The notes: generated by a model not told the origin, from the letters alone. A stretch of DNA of 64,000 bases from Micrasema longulum (GCA_022494885.1 JAGVSM010002963.1:124001-188000); one strand, 5' to 3'. Positions 50,351 to 62,329 are shown, counted from the stretch's first letter. A program made the numbers and translations.

Positions 50351-50452
50351 GATACAGGTAAACGTCGTTTTACGTCGGGGTTCCGTTCCGAGTATACACC
50401 GCCGTAAAAAAATCGGCGTTAAATGAACAGGTATAAGATGAAGAAAATGGAA

Positions 50453-50770
50453 GATATTTTATTTTATTTGGGAAATCGACAGTTCTACATACATATTTTT
50501 AGTAAACAAACAGATAGTGTATAAACTCAGAACTAATAACAGATTTCCACATAGTATACAAAGTTAGTAAAGAAAATATATTACATATCAAATAAATACA
50601 TACAATTTATACATATAAAAATGTTATTTTCATCTACTCAATAATCAAAGATTTTTTAAATATTTATTCTAAGAACATTAAGTTACTGTAAATTGGGCGG
50701 GATAAGGACAAAAATGCTTGAAGAGAGGATAAGGAGGGGAGGGGAGATGTACATATTTATTATTATAATG
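50453..50770 (-). mobile_element. Non-LTR 3' UTR with AAAAT tail, copy 2
   Basis: Reverse complement of 36,605-36,930; tail end at 50,453-50,470 (TTTTATTTTATTTGGGAAAT). Confidence 0.65.
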
Positions 50771-50796
50771 TCTACTAAGTTACATAAAATTTTTAG

Positions 50797-52178
50797 TGTC
50801 CTGGTCCACTTACAAAAATTTTTAACTTGTCCTTGAAAACTGGAAACTTTCCCAAGAAATGGAAGATCTCATACTTAACCCCCATTTATAAAAAAGGAGA
50901 TAAAACTGACGTCTCCAATTACCGACCCATTTGTATTCAGTCAGCCATTCCAAAGTTACTGGAATCTGTTTTGCTAACTAAGTTCACCAATGAAATTAGT
51001 AAAGTTATCACTCCGTTACAACATGGTTTCATAACTGGTAGATCAACTCTTACAAACCTTATGTTGCATCAGAATCGGTTTATCACATCAATGGAGAGAC
51101 GTCATCAGACTGATACAATTTATACTGACTTTAGTAAAGCGTTTGACAAGGTTTCTCATACAATTTTAATACACAAACTTAGTTCACTGGGAATTACTGG
51201 TAATATCTTGGAATGGTTTAAAAGCTACCTGTCATCAAGGAAAATCTTAGTAAAAGTATTCGGTTATAACTCGTATCAGTTTGAGGCATCTAGTGGGGTA
51301 CCCCAAGGCTCCCACCTGGGACCAGTACTGTTTTCTTTGTTTGTTAATGACATTGTGTCGATATTTGAGAAAGTAGACATTCTTTTCTTTGCCGACGATC
51401 TTAAAATTTCAAAAACTGTTACCTCTGATACCGATTGTGGAGTTCTTCAGTCTAATTTGGTAAGGCTGTACAACTGGTGCCAGAAAAATGAACTTTATTT
51501 AAATGTCGACAAGTGTTGTGTAATATCATTTACAAGAAGTAAAAACCCATAATATTCGATTACAACATTAATAATATCAATCTGGGAAGAGTTACACAAA
51601 TAAAGGATTTGGGGATAGTTTTTGACGAAAAACTGACATTTATTCCTCACATTGATACCATCACTAATAAGGCAATGAAATGTCTCGGATATTTGCAGCG
51701 AACTGTAAAGGATTTTAATTCCATCACTACCCTCAAAGTGCTATTTACTGCCTTGGTTAGAAGTAATTTAGAATTCAATTCAACAATCTGGTCACCTTAT
51801 TACAATGTTCATATTTTAAAGTTAGAAAGAGTACAACGTAAATTCCTTAGATTCATCAATTACAAACTTAATATACCCGCTGAAAATATTGATTATGATA
51901 ATTTATTATGTACACTAAATATGTCAACTCTATGTAAAAGAAGAATTATAAATGACTTATTAAATTTATATAAAATAGCGAATGGCGTATTGGACGTCCC
52001 GGAATTAACTAGTGTTATCAGCTTGAAAGTACCTCTTCGAAATACTCGGCAGCTAACGTTCTTTTTTGAATCTCCTGGCAGTCACAATTATTATTACAAT
52101 TCACCAATACCTAGACTACACCGGCTAGGTAACGAGTATGGTGAAGTTGATATATTTTGTCTGTCTTTATATAAATAA
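50797..52178 (+). pseudogene. Reverse transcriptase (Jockey-like), one frameshift
   Basis: First frame (to 51,552): KKWKISYLTPIYKKGDKTDV and NYRPI, QHGFITGRSTLTNL, DFSKAFDKVSHTIL (motif A), SSGVPQGSHLGPVLFSLFVN (motif B), LFFADDLKISK (motif C, catalytic DD). A single-base shift in the A-run at about 51,538-51,543 moves the frame to KPIIFDYNINN, then DLGIVFDEKLTFIPHIDTI, ALVRSNLEFNSTIWSP and SPIPRLHRLGNEYG, ending at 52,178. With one base corrected there is no other stop. The N-terminal endonuclease and ORF1 are absent. Confidence 0.9.
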
Positions 52179-52513
52179 AGGTTAAGTATTCAAAAGGTTA
52201 TAAATTAATTTATGTAAAATTTCTTAATATTTTTCTTTTTTTACTATTTCTTTTTCTCATGTCTCTCTTTAATAATGTATAAACTTATATGTATGTATAT
52301 GTATGCGTGTATGTTTTCATATGTAAATTTTAAAAATATTTTTCTATGTACCATATACCTATGTTGGTACATTTCCTGATTTTTACCTATTATTGTATCT
52401 TTTAACTTTTCTTATGTTATCTTTTATTTTTACCAAACTTACATACTTATGTTTCACTGCTGCACTTAAATGTAATTTCTAAAATATGTAAAAGCCCATT
52501 GGGCGTGTAAATC

Positions 52514-52515
52514 AA

Positions 52516-52550
<35 letters not shown>

Positions 52551-52552
52551 AT
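52514..52552. repeat. (AAAT)n tail
   Basis: About ten units, the 3' tail of the plus-strand retrotransposon. Confidence 0.9.
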
Positions 52553-52589
52553 TTTAAATCTGACAGAGTGATGTTTGTGTAATCTATAT

Positions 52590-53300
52590 TTTTTAAATTT
52601 GTATTGTACATTGAAAAAGTCCTACGAAAAAAGCATTTTTGACATACGCTGTTTTACTTATTGGTACATGAAACAGGTGGTACCGTCTACAAATCCTGGC
52701 CTGCACATGTATTGTTATTAAACCAAGCAGCTCTGTACAGTCAACCATTCCTGTCATAATTTTGTAAAGCATTAGTTGGTCCGCACACACTCTGCGGTAT
52801 TGTAGAGAAATTATTCCATGGAAGGTGGAGGCAGTGAGAGTAGATACATAAGAAATACCGGTTTTGTATTTAAGGTACTTTATAAATTTGTTTTGAATAT
52901 TTTCTATTCTACTTATATATATGGCATACTGGGGATTCCATATCTGAGAGGCGTATTCCAAATAGCTTCTGACAAATGTATAATATAATGAAATAAGGGC
53001 CTTTGGATTATCAAAGTGTTTACTCCTTCGAATTATGAAACCTAACATGCTCAATGCTTTGGAGGTAATTTTATTGATATGCGATTCAAAAAGTAGTTTT
53101 GAGTCTAAAACAATCCCAAGATCTTTATATTCGTGCTTTCTCATTAGTACATTATTGTTTAGTTTGTAATCAAAATTAAGAATTTTTCTTTTCCTTGTGA
53201 ATGTAATACAGACACATTTATTTATATTCAAAAACAGTTTATTTTCAATACAATAGTCAGTTAGATATATAATGTTAGGTTCCGTGTCAAAATTCTAAAA
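52590..53300 (-). pseudogene. Second Jockey-like reverse transcriptase C-terminal fragment
   Basis: Minus frame from about 53,297 to 52,593: LTDYCIENKLFLNINKCVCI, EYKDLGIVLDSKLLFESHIN, TFVRSYLEYASQIWNPQYA, YRRVCADQLMLYKIMTG. Open throughout, about 230 residues; related to but clearly different from the plus-strand neighbour, which it meets tail to tail. 5' truncated after the catalytic motifs. Confidence 0.85.
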
Positions 53301-53930
53301 ACAATATAAAGGAGACTTTAAATACAGAATATAATAATACAATGCTTAATAATTTAATTAAAGTAACTTGCCGAGTTAGTGACTTATTGAATGTTTTTTT
53401 GGATGATTTTTTAAAAACAACTTTTTTTTGGGGTGTCTTTTTGCGGAATTTATTTTTCATTCTAAACTATTTCCTTCAGTTACCCATGGGAAAACGAAAA
53501 AGTTTGATGGTTTTTCAAATTTCTAGCGCAGTATCAATTAACCAAGGAACGAAGCTCTAATGGGCTTACTAAAATGCTTTAATAGTAAGAACATTCCTAG
53601 TGGGAAGTTGTTTTCGACTCGTGCACTATTGTAAACATCCTATTTATGTTCTGATCAAAGTTAGCATTCGTCACTTTTTAGTTTATTTACTTTAGAGTGA
53701 TGCGTTGCAGTGTCCAACGCGGTAGCCGCAGCCGGTTAGAAAGGTGACGATTGAAAATACCTTTTGCCGATTGATAATATTAATCACAAATTTAAACTCA
53801 CAGTACGTTTTTTTATTATCGTTAAACAACACCCATATTTATTTCAAAACGATATTCATAAACATCGTGTCTTTTTCTTTCTTTATCCACATTCGCTCTT
53901 AAGTGGAGCATTCGGACATCACCAAACGTC
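53301..53930. other. Intergenic, nothing recognised
   Basis: AT-rich, no supportable feature. Confidence 0.45.
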
Positions 53931-53931
53931 C

Positions 53932-54032
53932 CCAGGGCTGGAATTCCAAACGCTCTCGCAGCCGTATTATCTCGTGTATTTGGTAGGTAAAAACTGTTTT
54001 CTCGTGCCGCGGGAGTGGTTCAGAATAGTACC
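53932..54032. mobile_element. Small foldback element
   Basis: AGGGCTGGAATTCCAAACGC and, inverted, CTGGGGTACTATTCTGAACC bound about 100 bp; related to 29,622-29,690. Confidence 0.5.
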
Positions 54033-54080
54033 CCAGGGCCCCGATTACAATGGGAAGTTAACACTTATCTTCAATTTTAC
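54030..54080. mobile_element. MITE M1, copy H, cut by a LINE insertion
   Basis: AGGGCCCCGATTACAATGGG then AAGTTAACA...TTCAATTTTAC stops where the RTE-type element's (GTA)n tail begins. Confidence 0.7.
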
Positions 54081-54930
54081 TACTACTACTACCATCACGC
54101 CATTTCCCCGTAGGGGTAGGCAGAGAATGGACCGCCACACACACGTCTATCCTGTCATACATTCCTAGCCTCTTCCGCATTCATACTTCTTGTCATACAT
54201 GCCCTTCGGTTCTGTCTGCTTTTGACGTGACCAGACTTAAGATTTTGGTTTATCTGATCATGCCACGTCTTCCTTGGTCGTCCTCGTCTAACGTTGCCGT
54301 TCATTTTTTGCCATATATACTTGTTTTACCATTCTCTCGTCGTCCATTCGTTCTACGTGACCAAACCATCTCAGAGACCCTTTTTCTTAATCTTATCAAT
54401 TATACTTGACTCAGATTTACACTCTCGCCTGATTTCATCATTCGTAACCCTGTCATACATTGATTTCCCACACATTCGTCTAAGAGATCGCATTTCAACC
54501 GCGTTCACCCGGCTTTCATCCTTCCTCTGCCAGTTCCATGTTTCACTTCCATACATAAGTGTTGGGACTAAAACTCCGTTGTGCACTGCCAGTTTAGCTT
54601 CGATTGACATATTTTTATTAGAAATTACTGTGCTTTAGTGCTCCGTTCATTTTGTTGCCCGCATTCACTCTTCTTTCAACATCTTTTTCTACTCTTCCAT
54701 CTCTTGAAAACATGCTTCCCAGATACACAAATTCTTCTACTTGCTCGAGACATTCGTTGTTTACATTTATTATGCAGTCAGTAACCTCACTATCCCTTTC
54801 AAATACCATCACTTTTGACTTACTTTCGTTCATCGCCAATTCGCTCTCCAGGCATACATCATACATTCTAGAGACTATTTGCTGCAAATCAGCCTTGCTG
54901 CTTGCTAACAGAACTGCATCGTCAGCATGG
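54080..54930 (-). pseudogene. RTE-type non-LTR retrotransposon, longest 3' copy
   Basis: Minus frames: HADDAVLLASSKADLQQIVS (the YADD catalytic motif with Y to H), KSKVMVFERDSEVTDCIINV, EEFVYLGSMFSRDGRVEKDV, then VPTLMYGSETWNWQRKDESR, MRSLRRMCGKSMYDRVTNDE and a decayed tail domain ending in a GTAGTAGTA tail near 54,085. It represents the half of the reverse transcriptase after motif C and the thumb-like region. Frameshifts near 54,615 and 54,370. At least eight shorter fragments of this family occur in the window. Confidence 0.85.
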
Positions 54931-54934
54931 GGGG

Positions 54935-55170
54935 TAAAGTGGGGGCTAAATTTCTAACTGTCTATGCTCTCTGTAACTGCAAGACGTCCTGTAATCTAGC
55001 TCCTATCTGTTATATTTTTTTATTGATCTTAATTGAAAACGAGGAACTAGAATCCCAACCGTCCATGCGCTCTGTAGCTGCAAGACGTACTGGGATATTT
55101 ATTAATTGTACAGCGCCCTTGAGGTGATTTTCACAAAAATGGCGCTATATAAATTATCCAACTATACATA
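54935..55170 (+). mobile_element. Repeat P, second long copy
   Basis: Two units with CTCTGTAGCTGCAAGACGT and the end GCGCTATATAAATTATCCAA, close to 21,720-21,950. Confidence 0.65.
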
Positions 55171-56015
55171 TACGACGCCAAGAGCCCTGTGTTGAGTTGG
55201 GATATGATACGAGTTAACCTAAGGCTATATAAAATAATATTACTAAAGAAATATTACGGTTATTTTAGTAATTACTTACTCGATGGTTTAATATGATTAC
55301 CCGAGTATTTAATACCATAATAACTAGTAACCACGAATAGTGTATCGAGAAATCCGATGTTCATATAATATTTGTATGTAGGTGTGTTGCATCGACCTCG
55401 AGATTCCGTAAATTCTCGTAGTTACATCCTCTCGGCGTAGAAACACAAAGAACGAACTATGGACTAACGGCGCACTTATTTACTTGGAAACATATCCTAT
55501 ACTCAATTTATTTGGCGGATCTTGATGCCCAAAATCCCCCGACTTTGTCAAGTTAAGTCGTCGAAATTAACTGGGAGTGTTTGTTGCGGAAAATGGTCGC
55601 TTTTGTGCCGAACAAGGCTGGAATTGCGCGCGCGGCAGAAAAAGGATGTGTAGAAATCGAATGTTTTCTATTTGAACATGACGCGACGCCTGTATGTATA
55701 ACCCATTGCATTTTATTGGTGCGAATCGTGACACCTCACTGGGGCCGAAAATCGGGGTTCGAAGGATTTATATTTAGATATACAGGTGACTGGAACTGAA
55801 CCCGCCATAGAAAATTCGCATATAGAGGAGATCATTTGTTGATTGTTGGATCTTACTTTCCCTAGCTAAAGTTTTATAGTTCGGGAGATACTTATGTCAA
55901 TTTTTATACATTATTGAGATTTTTCCAAAATTTGACCTTCAAGCATTCAGAACATTTTTTTTTTTCATTATTTTAGTTTTTTTTTTAATATTTGTTGGTA
56001 GCCATTAAACATTTA
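55171..56015. other. Intergenic, nothing recognised
   Basis: No supportable feature. Confidence 0.45.
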
Positions 56016-56020
56016 TGATT

Positions 56021-56242
56021 AAAATACGTCGAAACTTCCCTCTAACTAGGGTTAAACATTAAGATATTTCACTTTAAAAAAAAAGTGACGAACTAGAGAT
56101 CTAGTGGAGCTAGTAGAGTAAAATATTGAAACACCGTAGATTTTTTAATATTTTAGGTTGAATTAGATCGTAATTTTTTTTTAAAGCGTAATATCTTATT
56201 TTTTAACCCTAGTTTGAGGGAAGTTCCGACGTATTTTATGGC
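56021..56242. mobile_element. Foldback with about 60-bp arms
   Basis: AAAATACGTCGAAACTTCCC ... TAGGGTTAAACATTAAGATA on the left; inverted AAAATACGTCGGAACTTCCC ... TAGGGTTAAAAAATAAGATA on the right. Confidence 0.75.
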
Positions 56243-56415
56243 GAGAATGAACGGTAAAGTGGGACGAGGACGACCAAGGAAGGTGTGGCATGATCAGATT
56301 AACCAATATCTTAAGTCTGGTCGTGTCAAAAGCGGGCATGTATGACAAGATGTATGAATGTGGAAGAAGCTAAGAATGAATGCCAGGATAGACGTGTGAT
56401 AGACACGGGCGTAGG
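56243..56415 (+). pseudogene. RTE-type 3' fragment
   Basis: AATGAACGGTAAAGTGGGAC, TGGCATGATCAGATTAACC and AAGATGTATGAATGTGGAAG match 61,590-61,770. Confidence 0.6.
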
Positions 56416-56894
56416 TGTTGTTTTAAAATATTTTTACCAGGAACTTTCTAGAATTGCGGCCATTGAACAGAAAGGCATTATCGCCGCTCTATTTCCTCCG
56501 CTATTTTCTTCAATGAAGCGCTTTCACGTATCGCGAATATCCGATTGGCTTCGTCTCATCGCCGCTACTTGCTTTGTCCGCTCACTGCCCGTTCTACGAT
56601 TCTGCAATCGTACGAAAAAAGGCCGTAACTACATCGACGTCGATTCCGAGGAAATTAGCGTTTTGTCGGAAGTGAAGATTTGAGCCTGTCGTTACTTTAT
56701 GAACAAAGATACATACTTATTTTGTAACGCCTAGAAAAATATGTATGTTTTAAAAAAATATTTTTATGAAATACTCCGATTTTTTGCTGTAGGTTTTCCG
56801 TGTCATTTTTGTAACGGTTTATTGCGGAATACATTCAGTGTAATTGCGCCTTTTTATCTAAGGGTGTTAAAAATAATAAAGTAAACGATTTGAA

Positions 56895-57170
56895 CTTTGT
56901 TACATATTTATTTATTCGTCAATACAAAATATTTATAAAAACAGAAATGATCGCAGCAGTGAACAATTTATAATGTAATTCATAAAATAAAAAAAAGTTT
57001 ATATGAGATGAAAAAATCTTACGTTCTAAATATAAATATAACTAAGTAAAGTTAAGAATGATTTAACATTAACACAATGTGAAAAGTATTCAACTTGTTT
57101 ATAAAAAATAATAATAATGCAATAGTAATACTTTTTACATTACACGATTTTTAGAACAATATGAAAACTT
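56895..57170 (-). mobile_element. Non-LTR 3' end, related to 62,690-62,790
   Basis: ATTTATTTATTCGTCAATAC then GATCGCAGCAGTGAACAATT is the reverse complement of GTGAATTGTTCACTGCTGTG and the TAAA tail at 62,790. Confidence 0.5.
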
Positions 57171-58020
57171 TGTTTTATTTAACTATCTAAATTAACTGAT
57201 TTAATAACACACCTTTATTTAATCAGTTATTTGTAACAAATTACCGTTTGACAATAAACCCACCGGATGTTCAATTTGTTACGCATTATGTGCAATTTAA
57301 ATAAAAATACTTTTAAGTACTCTTCCAAAGAAAATAATAATAAAATAAAAAAATCCATTACTTTTCTAAAAAATACCGAGTGAGGTTGTATTTCAATTGA
57401 TTGACAGAATTTGTATTAAAAATGTCGAATACTTATATGAAAATATATAGAAGATAACAGAAGAATATAATAATATTATATAATAAAATGTATATTTGAA
57501 GATATTTACTCTTTTTTTCTATGATATATTTTGTTGCCCTTTAATAATAAAGAACATTTTTTATTTCCTTTTTTAACTACTGTAAAATAAAAAAAGTACC
57601 TTCTAATCTTTTACATATTTTTTTTCTCTTTCTTATATTAAACAAAAATATTATACCTGTCTATTTTTTATAGCAGCAAAACATTCATAAACATTTCTTG
57701 CATCCCTCGAACACAGGCCATGCCTTTGTGGATTTTTTGTTTACTATTTTTACTGTTAATATGTATTTCATCGCTACGCAATTATCCTTTATTTTTTTAA
57801 AACCCTGTTTTACCTCTTATGTATTGTTAAAAAAAAACAAAAAAATACAATAATAATAATACAGAAATGATCATCTTTTTTTGCTGATTCCAGATCTCTA
57901 CTTAACTCATTTTCGACAGAAATGGTAGTTACGGCCTTTCTCTGTATGACGGCAGTATTACATTTTACGTACATTTTTTTGCACCACAACAGGCCAGGAG
58001 GCCTAATTACAGTGGTAAAT
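57171..58020. other. Intergenic, AT-rich
   Basis: Near 57,240-57,300 ATTACCGTTTGACAATAAAC resembles retrotransposon ends at 20,110 and 30,180; 57,925 has GTAGTTACGGCCTTT, inverse of 56,620. Nothing else assigned. Confidence 0.4.
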
Positions 58021-58022
58021 TA

Positions 58023-58144
58023 CATCACAGAGCACCCAGGCTTGAGAAAAATCACGTTTTAATTTTTGCGTTCTCACCGGGAATCGAACCCGGAACCTTC
58101 CGTGCGTGAGTCGGGCGTCTTGACCACTACACCACGGAGGCCGC
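58023..58144 (-). mobile_element. tRNA-derived SINE, family 2
   Basis: Minus strand: GGCCTCCGTGGTGTAGTGGT (box A), CCCGACTCACGCACGGAAGG, GGGTTCGATTCCCGGTGAG (box B), then a body ending near GGGTGCTCTGTGATG. The 5' and 3' arms do not pair as an acceptor stem, so it is a SINE rather than a tRNA. Confidence 0.8.
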
Positions 58145-58261
58145 CGACCTTACGGCGACCATTCATTTGCTAATAGCCGCTAATGGAGAAATTCGATTCG
58201 TAGATATTTTTTTGCTGCGTCCATTTATCATATATAAAACTTTGTTTTTTTTGTTTTATTT

Positions 58262-58360
58262 TTCTTGTCCGGGCGGATGGAGATTACAGTGGGTGTGAAA
58301 TTAAGCCGGAACACTGGACCAGTGTTTTCGACTCGATGGATGTTCTCTGGTAAAAATACT
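58262..58360 (+). repeat. Repeat X, copy 2
   Basis: GTCCGGGCGGATGGAGATTA ... GACCAGTGTTTTCGACTCGA. Confidence 0.6.
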
Positions 58361-58379
58361 GAAAAAGAAAATTGTTAAT

Positions 58380-58860
58380 TTTAAACGTTGTTCCTAATCT
58401 TTTAAATTTTTATAGAACATCGTGACGAATCTTGACCCGTCTTTGTCGTATTCTTAACTCTTTAATTTATTTAGTGATCGTTTAAATCGTTGTTAAGTTA
58501 AACCAAAACAGTCCAGATCTTGTCTCGATGTCCCTTATGTTTGTCAATGCTTCTTTTCTTCTTTTTTTAATGTTTTAAACTATTCTTTTATTGTAATATT
58601 TAAACCCTATAAATTATTTACATGGACAGTGTCCATTAATAAATAAATAAATAAATCTTGACGTCACAATTATCAATGCCCAACATGTCGCGTTTTTCTA
58701 GTGACATATTTTTCTATAATTTATTTTCTAAAGTTAATTATGAAAACATTTTTTCACAATATCCATATTGATTTGAAAATACAATGAATTATTCTAAATC
58801 CATTGAGTATATTTTTATCGGTATTCGTAGTATGTGATATTTCCCTATCGCGAGTGGCGC
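58380..58860 (-). repeat. Repeat V, copy 2, split by a LINE 3' end
   Basis: 58,380-58,436 and 58,654-58,860 make one V copy in reverse orientation. Confidence 0.7.
58437..58653 (+). mobile_element. Non-LTR 3' end insertion with 9-bp duplication
   Basis: AATCTTGAC occurs at 58,428-58,436 and 58,654-58,662; the 217 bp between end in a TAAA tail (TTAATAAATAAATAAATA). Repeat V copy 1 shows the undivided site. Confidence 0.8.
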
Positions 58861-59239
58861 GACGTAACGTGCGATGTCGCTACGCAGCGTTAATTAAACC
58901 AGACCCACTGTACGAGCGTAACAATCCTCCGTCATCCCTCGCGTGGATGCTACAAACTTCAAGTGTCGCATTCTGAGGGTTTTACGACTCCACTGTTGGT
59001 GTGTTGGTCCCCTCGCATCGCATTCGGTGGCACTTTAGATTCATGTTCTCCATTCCCCGAGCCGAGCGATGTCGGCTGCGGCACCTTGACCCCTTCCAGG
59101 ACCCTGCTCCTGCTGTAATGAATGGCCAGCAAATTATAAAACATCGTATCATAATCTCTTTGTACATTTTTTGTACGCGTCATTGGAAGAAAAAACTCGC
59201 TACTTACTTACAAAATCTACGTGAAATTAATAACTGAAA

Positions 59240-60475
59240 AGTGATTATAGGTGCGAAATTATTTAAAAAAAAATAACTTACCTACTTTTTTACAAGACTT
59301 TGTTTATAAAAAAACGCGGAGTTTTTTTTTTCTACAAGTCCCATAAACCGCTTTTCAGTCAATTTCTCATCAGTTTTACAAAAATATGTTCAATATTTTT
59401 ACTTCAAAAGCCATAGAAAACACATAAAAAAATATTACGATGTTACAATAGTGAAAAAGCTACATATAAAATCAAAACTTTAAAAGAAAGATTGATTCCA
59501 TAGAAATGCCTTCTCTAATTACCATTAAAAATCAAGTATGTAAAACAGTTATGTAAACATGTTATGTTAAACAAATTTCTTTAAACTATTTTTTATGTCT
59601 ATTATTTTATACGTATACAGTATTATGTCTGTACTCTTTTTATTTGATTATTAATTAAAACGAATGTCTGAGCACCCGATGACAAACTATTATTGAATAG
59701 TTTATCGGGACAAAATATATTTTAATACTTTTTTATCTTTATAATGTATTATTATTGTAATAATATGTATATTTTATTGAATAAAGGCTCTATGAAAAAC
59801 AAAAAAAAAAAGTACAAGAAAGATCTCTAACCCACTAATGAGAAAGTTCAGTGCTACATGAAATTTGCGGTGCGGTAAAAATTAGAGCATTAAATTGTAT
59901 GGCGAAGATTCTCAAAAAGGTATGAAAAAAATCATAAAAATAAATTGCTTTGAACTACTTCACAAGTTCTTCCGAATCAACTTTTTTTGACATTTTCGTA
60001 TTATATATCATCAAAAATGAGTTACAAGTTTTTGACTTCTATTTACCGAGTTAGTTTTTCATTTTAGCAACCTCAGGTTAATCAAATAAAAATTAACTAG
60101 AAAGTGAGTTACACTTTAATTTACTACAATTAAAAACGATTTAGAATACAATAAACATTATGATGGTAGAATCAAGAGAATGAAGCGAGATTGACAGCGT
60201 ATAATTATTGTGAAAACATTTTACAGCGCTATCTATTATTCATATATATATCATTACTAATTTTTTTCTCTAATTACAACTCCTTTTTACAATAAAATTA
60301 TAATCACAGGGGGCAGCTTTACCATACGGCTCCTTATACCTAAATAATTTAAAGAAAAAGATGTACAACGTTCGTTATTTTAAAAATCTTTGAATTATTT
60401 CTAGTATCATATTTCCTGCGAGTATTTTTTTTACGTAAATAGTATTTAAAAGTTCAAGTCAACTTTTTTTTGTTG
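59240..60475. other. Intergenic, AT-rich
   Basis: 59,877-59,945 resembles 44,765-44,850 (ATTAGAGC.TTAAATTGTA). 59,650-59,815 ends in a poly-A stretch and may be another LINE end. Nothing else recognised. Confidence 0.4.
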
Positions 60476-60479
60476 TTAA

Positions 60480-60560
60480 TTATTATTATTCTTACGGATA
60501 ACTTGTAAAACGCAATATCTATAATATAATACCTCAAGGGCGTTTTACAAAGTGATTATA
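60480..60560 (-). mobile_element. Non-LTR 3' end fragment, family P
   Basis: ATTATTCTTACGGATAACTT and AATACCTCAAGGGCGTTTTA match 41,020-41,080. Confidence 0.5.
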
Positions 60561-60819
60561 TAAATATTGATTTTAATTCGACTTAAAATTAGGTACTTAT
60601 TTGTCTGCAGAGATTAATTTTAGAGATCTTCATTTGATTTCCACTATTAAAAATACATTAAAACTAGCGAGTATTTTTAGATGTTTCAAAAATAAACTTA
60701 GAGAAAAATGGAGCGAGCTCAGAAAAATACGCAAGACTGACCAATTATTAAATAAAAATCTTTCTTGGATATTCTCTTGTAAATTTGGCATGACTTTTTT
60801 AAATTCATAGTATTTTCAC

Positions 60820-61082
60820 AATCATCATTATCAACGCCTTTTCTGCATCCAGCGGTGCATAGGGCACTGCATCGGTAAACCAAATGCGGCATAGTTGATT
60901 ATCTGTTACATGAAGGTAAGGTGATCAGTCCTACGCTTCAGATGCCAGCTTAGGGACAGTGAAATACTAGAGTGTAAAATCACCTCTAAAGTGGAATATT
61001 TCTCGTGGACCCTATCAGGATTTAACCAGACGCCTCGAGCATCCTAGGCGAACGCGCCAACCACTACATAACGAGGCGGACG
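60820..61082 (-). mobile_element. tRNA-derived SINE, family 1
   Basis: Minus-strand head GCCTCGTTATGTAGTGGTTG and decayed box B (GGTTAAATCCTG); body AGCGTAGGACTGATCACCTT and GATGCAGTGCCCTATGCACC; ends TGATAATGATGATTG. Confidence 0.75.
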
Positions 61083-61087
61083 TTTCT

Positions 61088-61205
61088 CCACTCGATTTCC
61101 TTGGGAATTTTCCTGAGAGCAGCCATCGAGTCGAAAACACTCGTCCAGGGTTCGGGTTGTATTTCACACACAGAACTCTATCGTTTATCCGCCCGAACAC
61201 AGACA
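61088..61205 (-). repeat. Repeat X, copy 3
   Basis: CATCGAGTCGAAAACACTCG ... TTTCACACACAGAACTCTAT ... ATCCGCCCG in reverse orientation, directly next to the SINE. Confidence 0.6.
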
Positions 61206-61344
61206 AAGCCGCGAATTATACAAAAAAGGTGTGTTTAATTATTTTGATTTGAATATAATTATGTCACCAGTAGCGCGCATTCAGCATTAACAGCATTAAA
61301 ATCATTGTAAACATTTGAATCGAGCTTATTTGGTATTTTTTTCT

Positions 61345-61855
61345 TATTATTTTATTAATGGCGTCCTGGTCCCGACCTCGATGTATTGGAGCGAAGTATG
61401 GACTTGGAAAAACAGGAATAAAAGTAGGCTGAATGCTGTCGAAATGCGATCTCTCAGGCGAATGTGTGGTAAAACTATGTACGATAGATGCACAAATATA
61501 GGGATCCGTACATTATGCTAGGCTGAGATAAGCACTATCGACAAAATCAAGAAAGGAGTTCTGCGTTGGTTTGGACATGTAGAGCAAATGGACAGCAAAA
61601 TAACGGCTAAAATACTAACGGTGCAAATGTTGATGGATGCAGAAATAGAGGAAGACCGAGAAAGACCATGGCATGACCAAATCCAACAAATACTTGAAGA
61701 TGGACATGTTAGAAGTAGAAATAATCGGTGCGCGCGCATGAGAAGATGTATGAATGTAGAGGAAGCGAGATCTGAAGGCAAAGCTAGAGTGATGTGGCAT
61801 TCTATCCTCTCTGCCTACCCTTACGGGAAAACGGCGTGATGGTATGTTTGTTCTG
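61345..61855 (+). pseudogene. RTE-type non-LTR 3' coding fragment
   Basis: GVLVPTSMYWSEVWTWKNRN, NAVEMRSLRRMCGKTMYDRC, then after one stop DKIKKGVLRWFGHVEQMDSK and WHDQIQQILEDGHVRSRNNR, ending WHSILSAYPYGKTA*. Best-preserved C-terminus of the family. Confidence 0.8.
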
Positions 61856-62329
61856 TTTGTAATTTTCATATGATTGATTCTTCGTGTCTAATTATTATGA
61901 AGCTATTTCGCCTTATGGACAGACCATGCCCTCTGTACTGACGTCATGGAAATCGAGATGTACTCGTATGTGTATAGGACTATAATTATTTACTACATAA
62001 TATTAGGTTGAGATTATGATAAAATGCGGCCATCTTCGCGTGTTTTCCACGGAGAACGGCAAAATAATTACGCACACATTTACCAAATGATCTACTTTAA
62101 TACAGTATTATTAACGCGTATATAGCTGGCCTAGTTCTTAGTTCTTATACATACTTGTCTGATTTTTAGTATTACAGTTCTCCCTCTATAGTCCGGCACT
62201 TCACTTCTCCGGCCCTGCCAGTAATCCGGCGTTTTTATACAGACAGCTATCAGCCGGGTAGCTATTGATACAAAACTTCGGTAGTACGGTTTTTCGTTAT
62301 TGTAGTTTTAGTTTTTATTAACTTTTCAA

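Larger units (their letters stand above)
50797..52555 (+). mobile_element. 5'-truncated Jockey-like non-LTR retrotransposon
   Basis: Begins abruptly inside the reverse transcriptase domain (GPLTKIFNLSLKTGNFP) and runs through the end of ORF2, a 370-bp 3' UTR and a tail of about ten AAAT units (52,514-52,552). Largest coding remnant in the window. Confidence 0.85.

Noticed and set aside
56415..56683. Rest of the 113-residue ORF after the RTE fragment
   Set aside because: Open frame probably by chance; the GGCCGTAACTAC end recurs inverted at 57,925, so it looks like repeat sequence.
58023..58144. tRNA gene (GGTTCGATTCCCGG)
   Set aside because: No closing acceptor stem, and the same sequence plus body recurs at 43,281.
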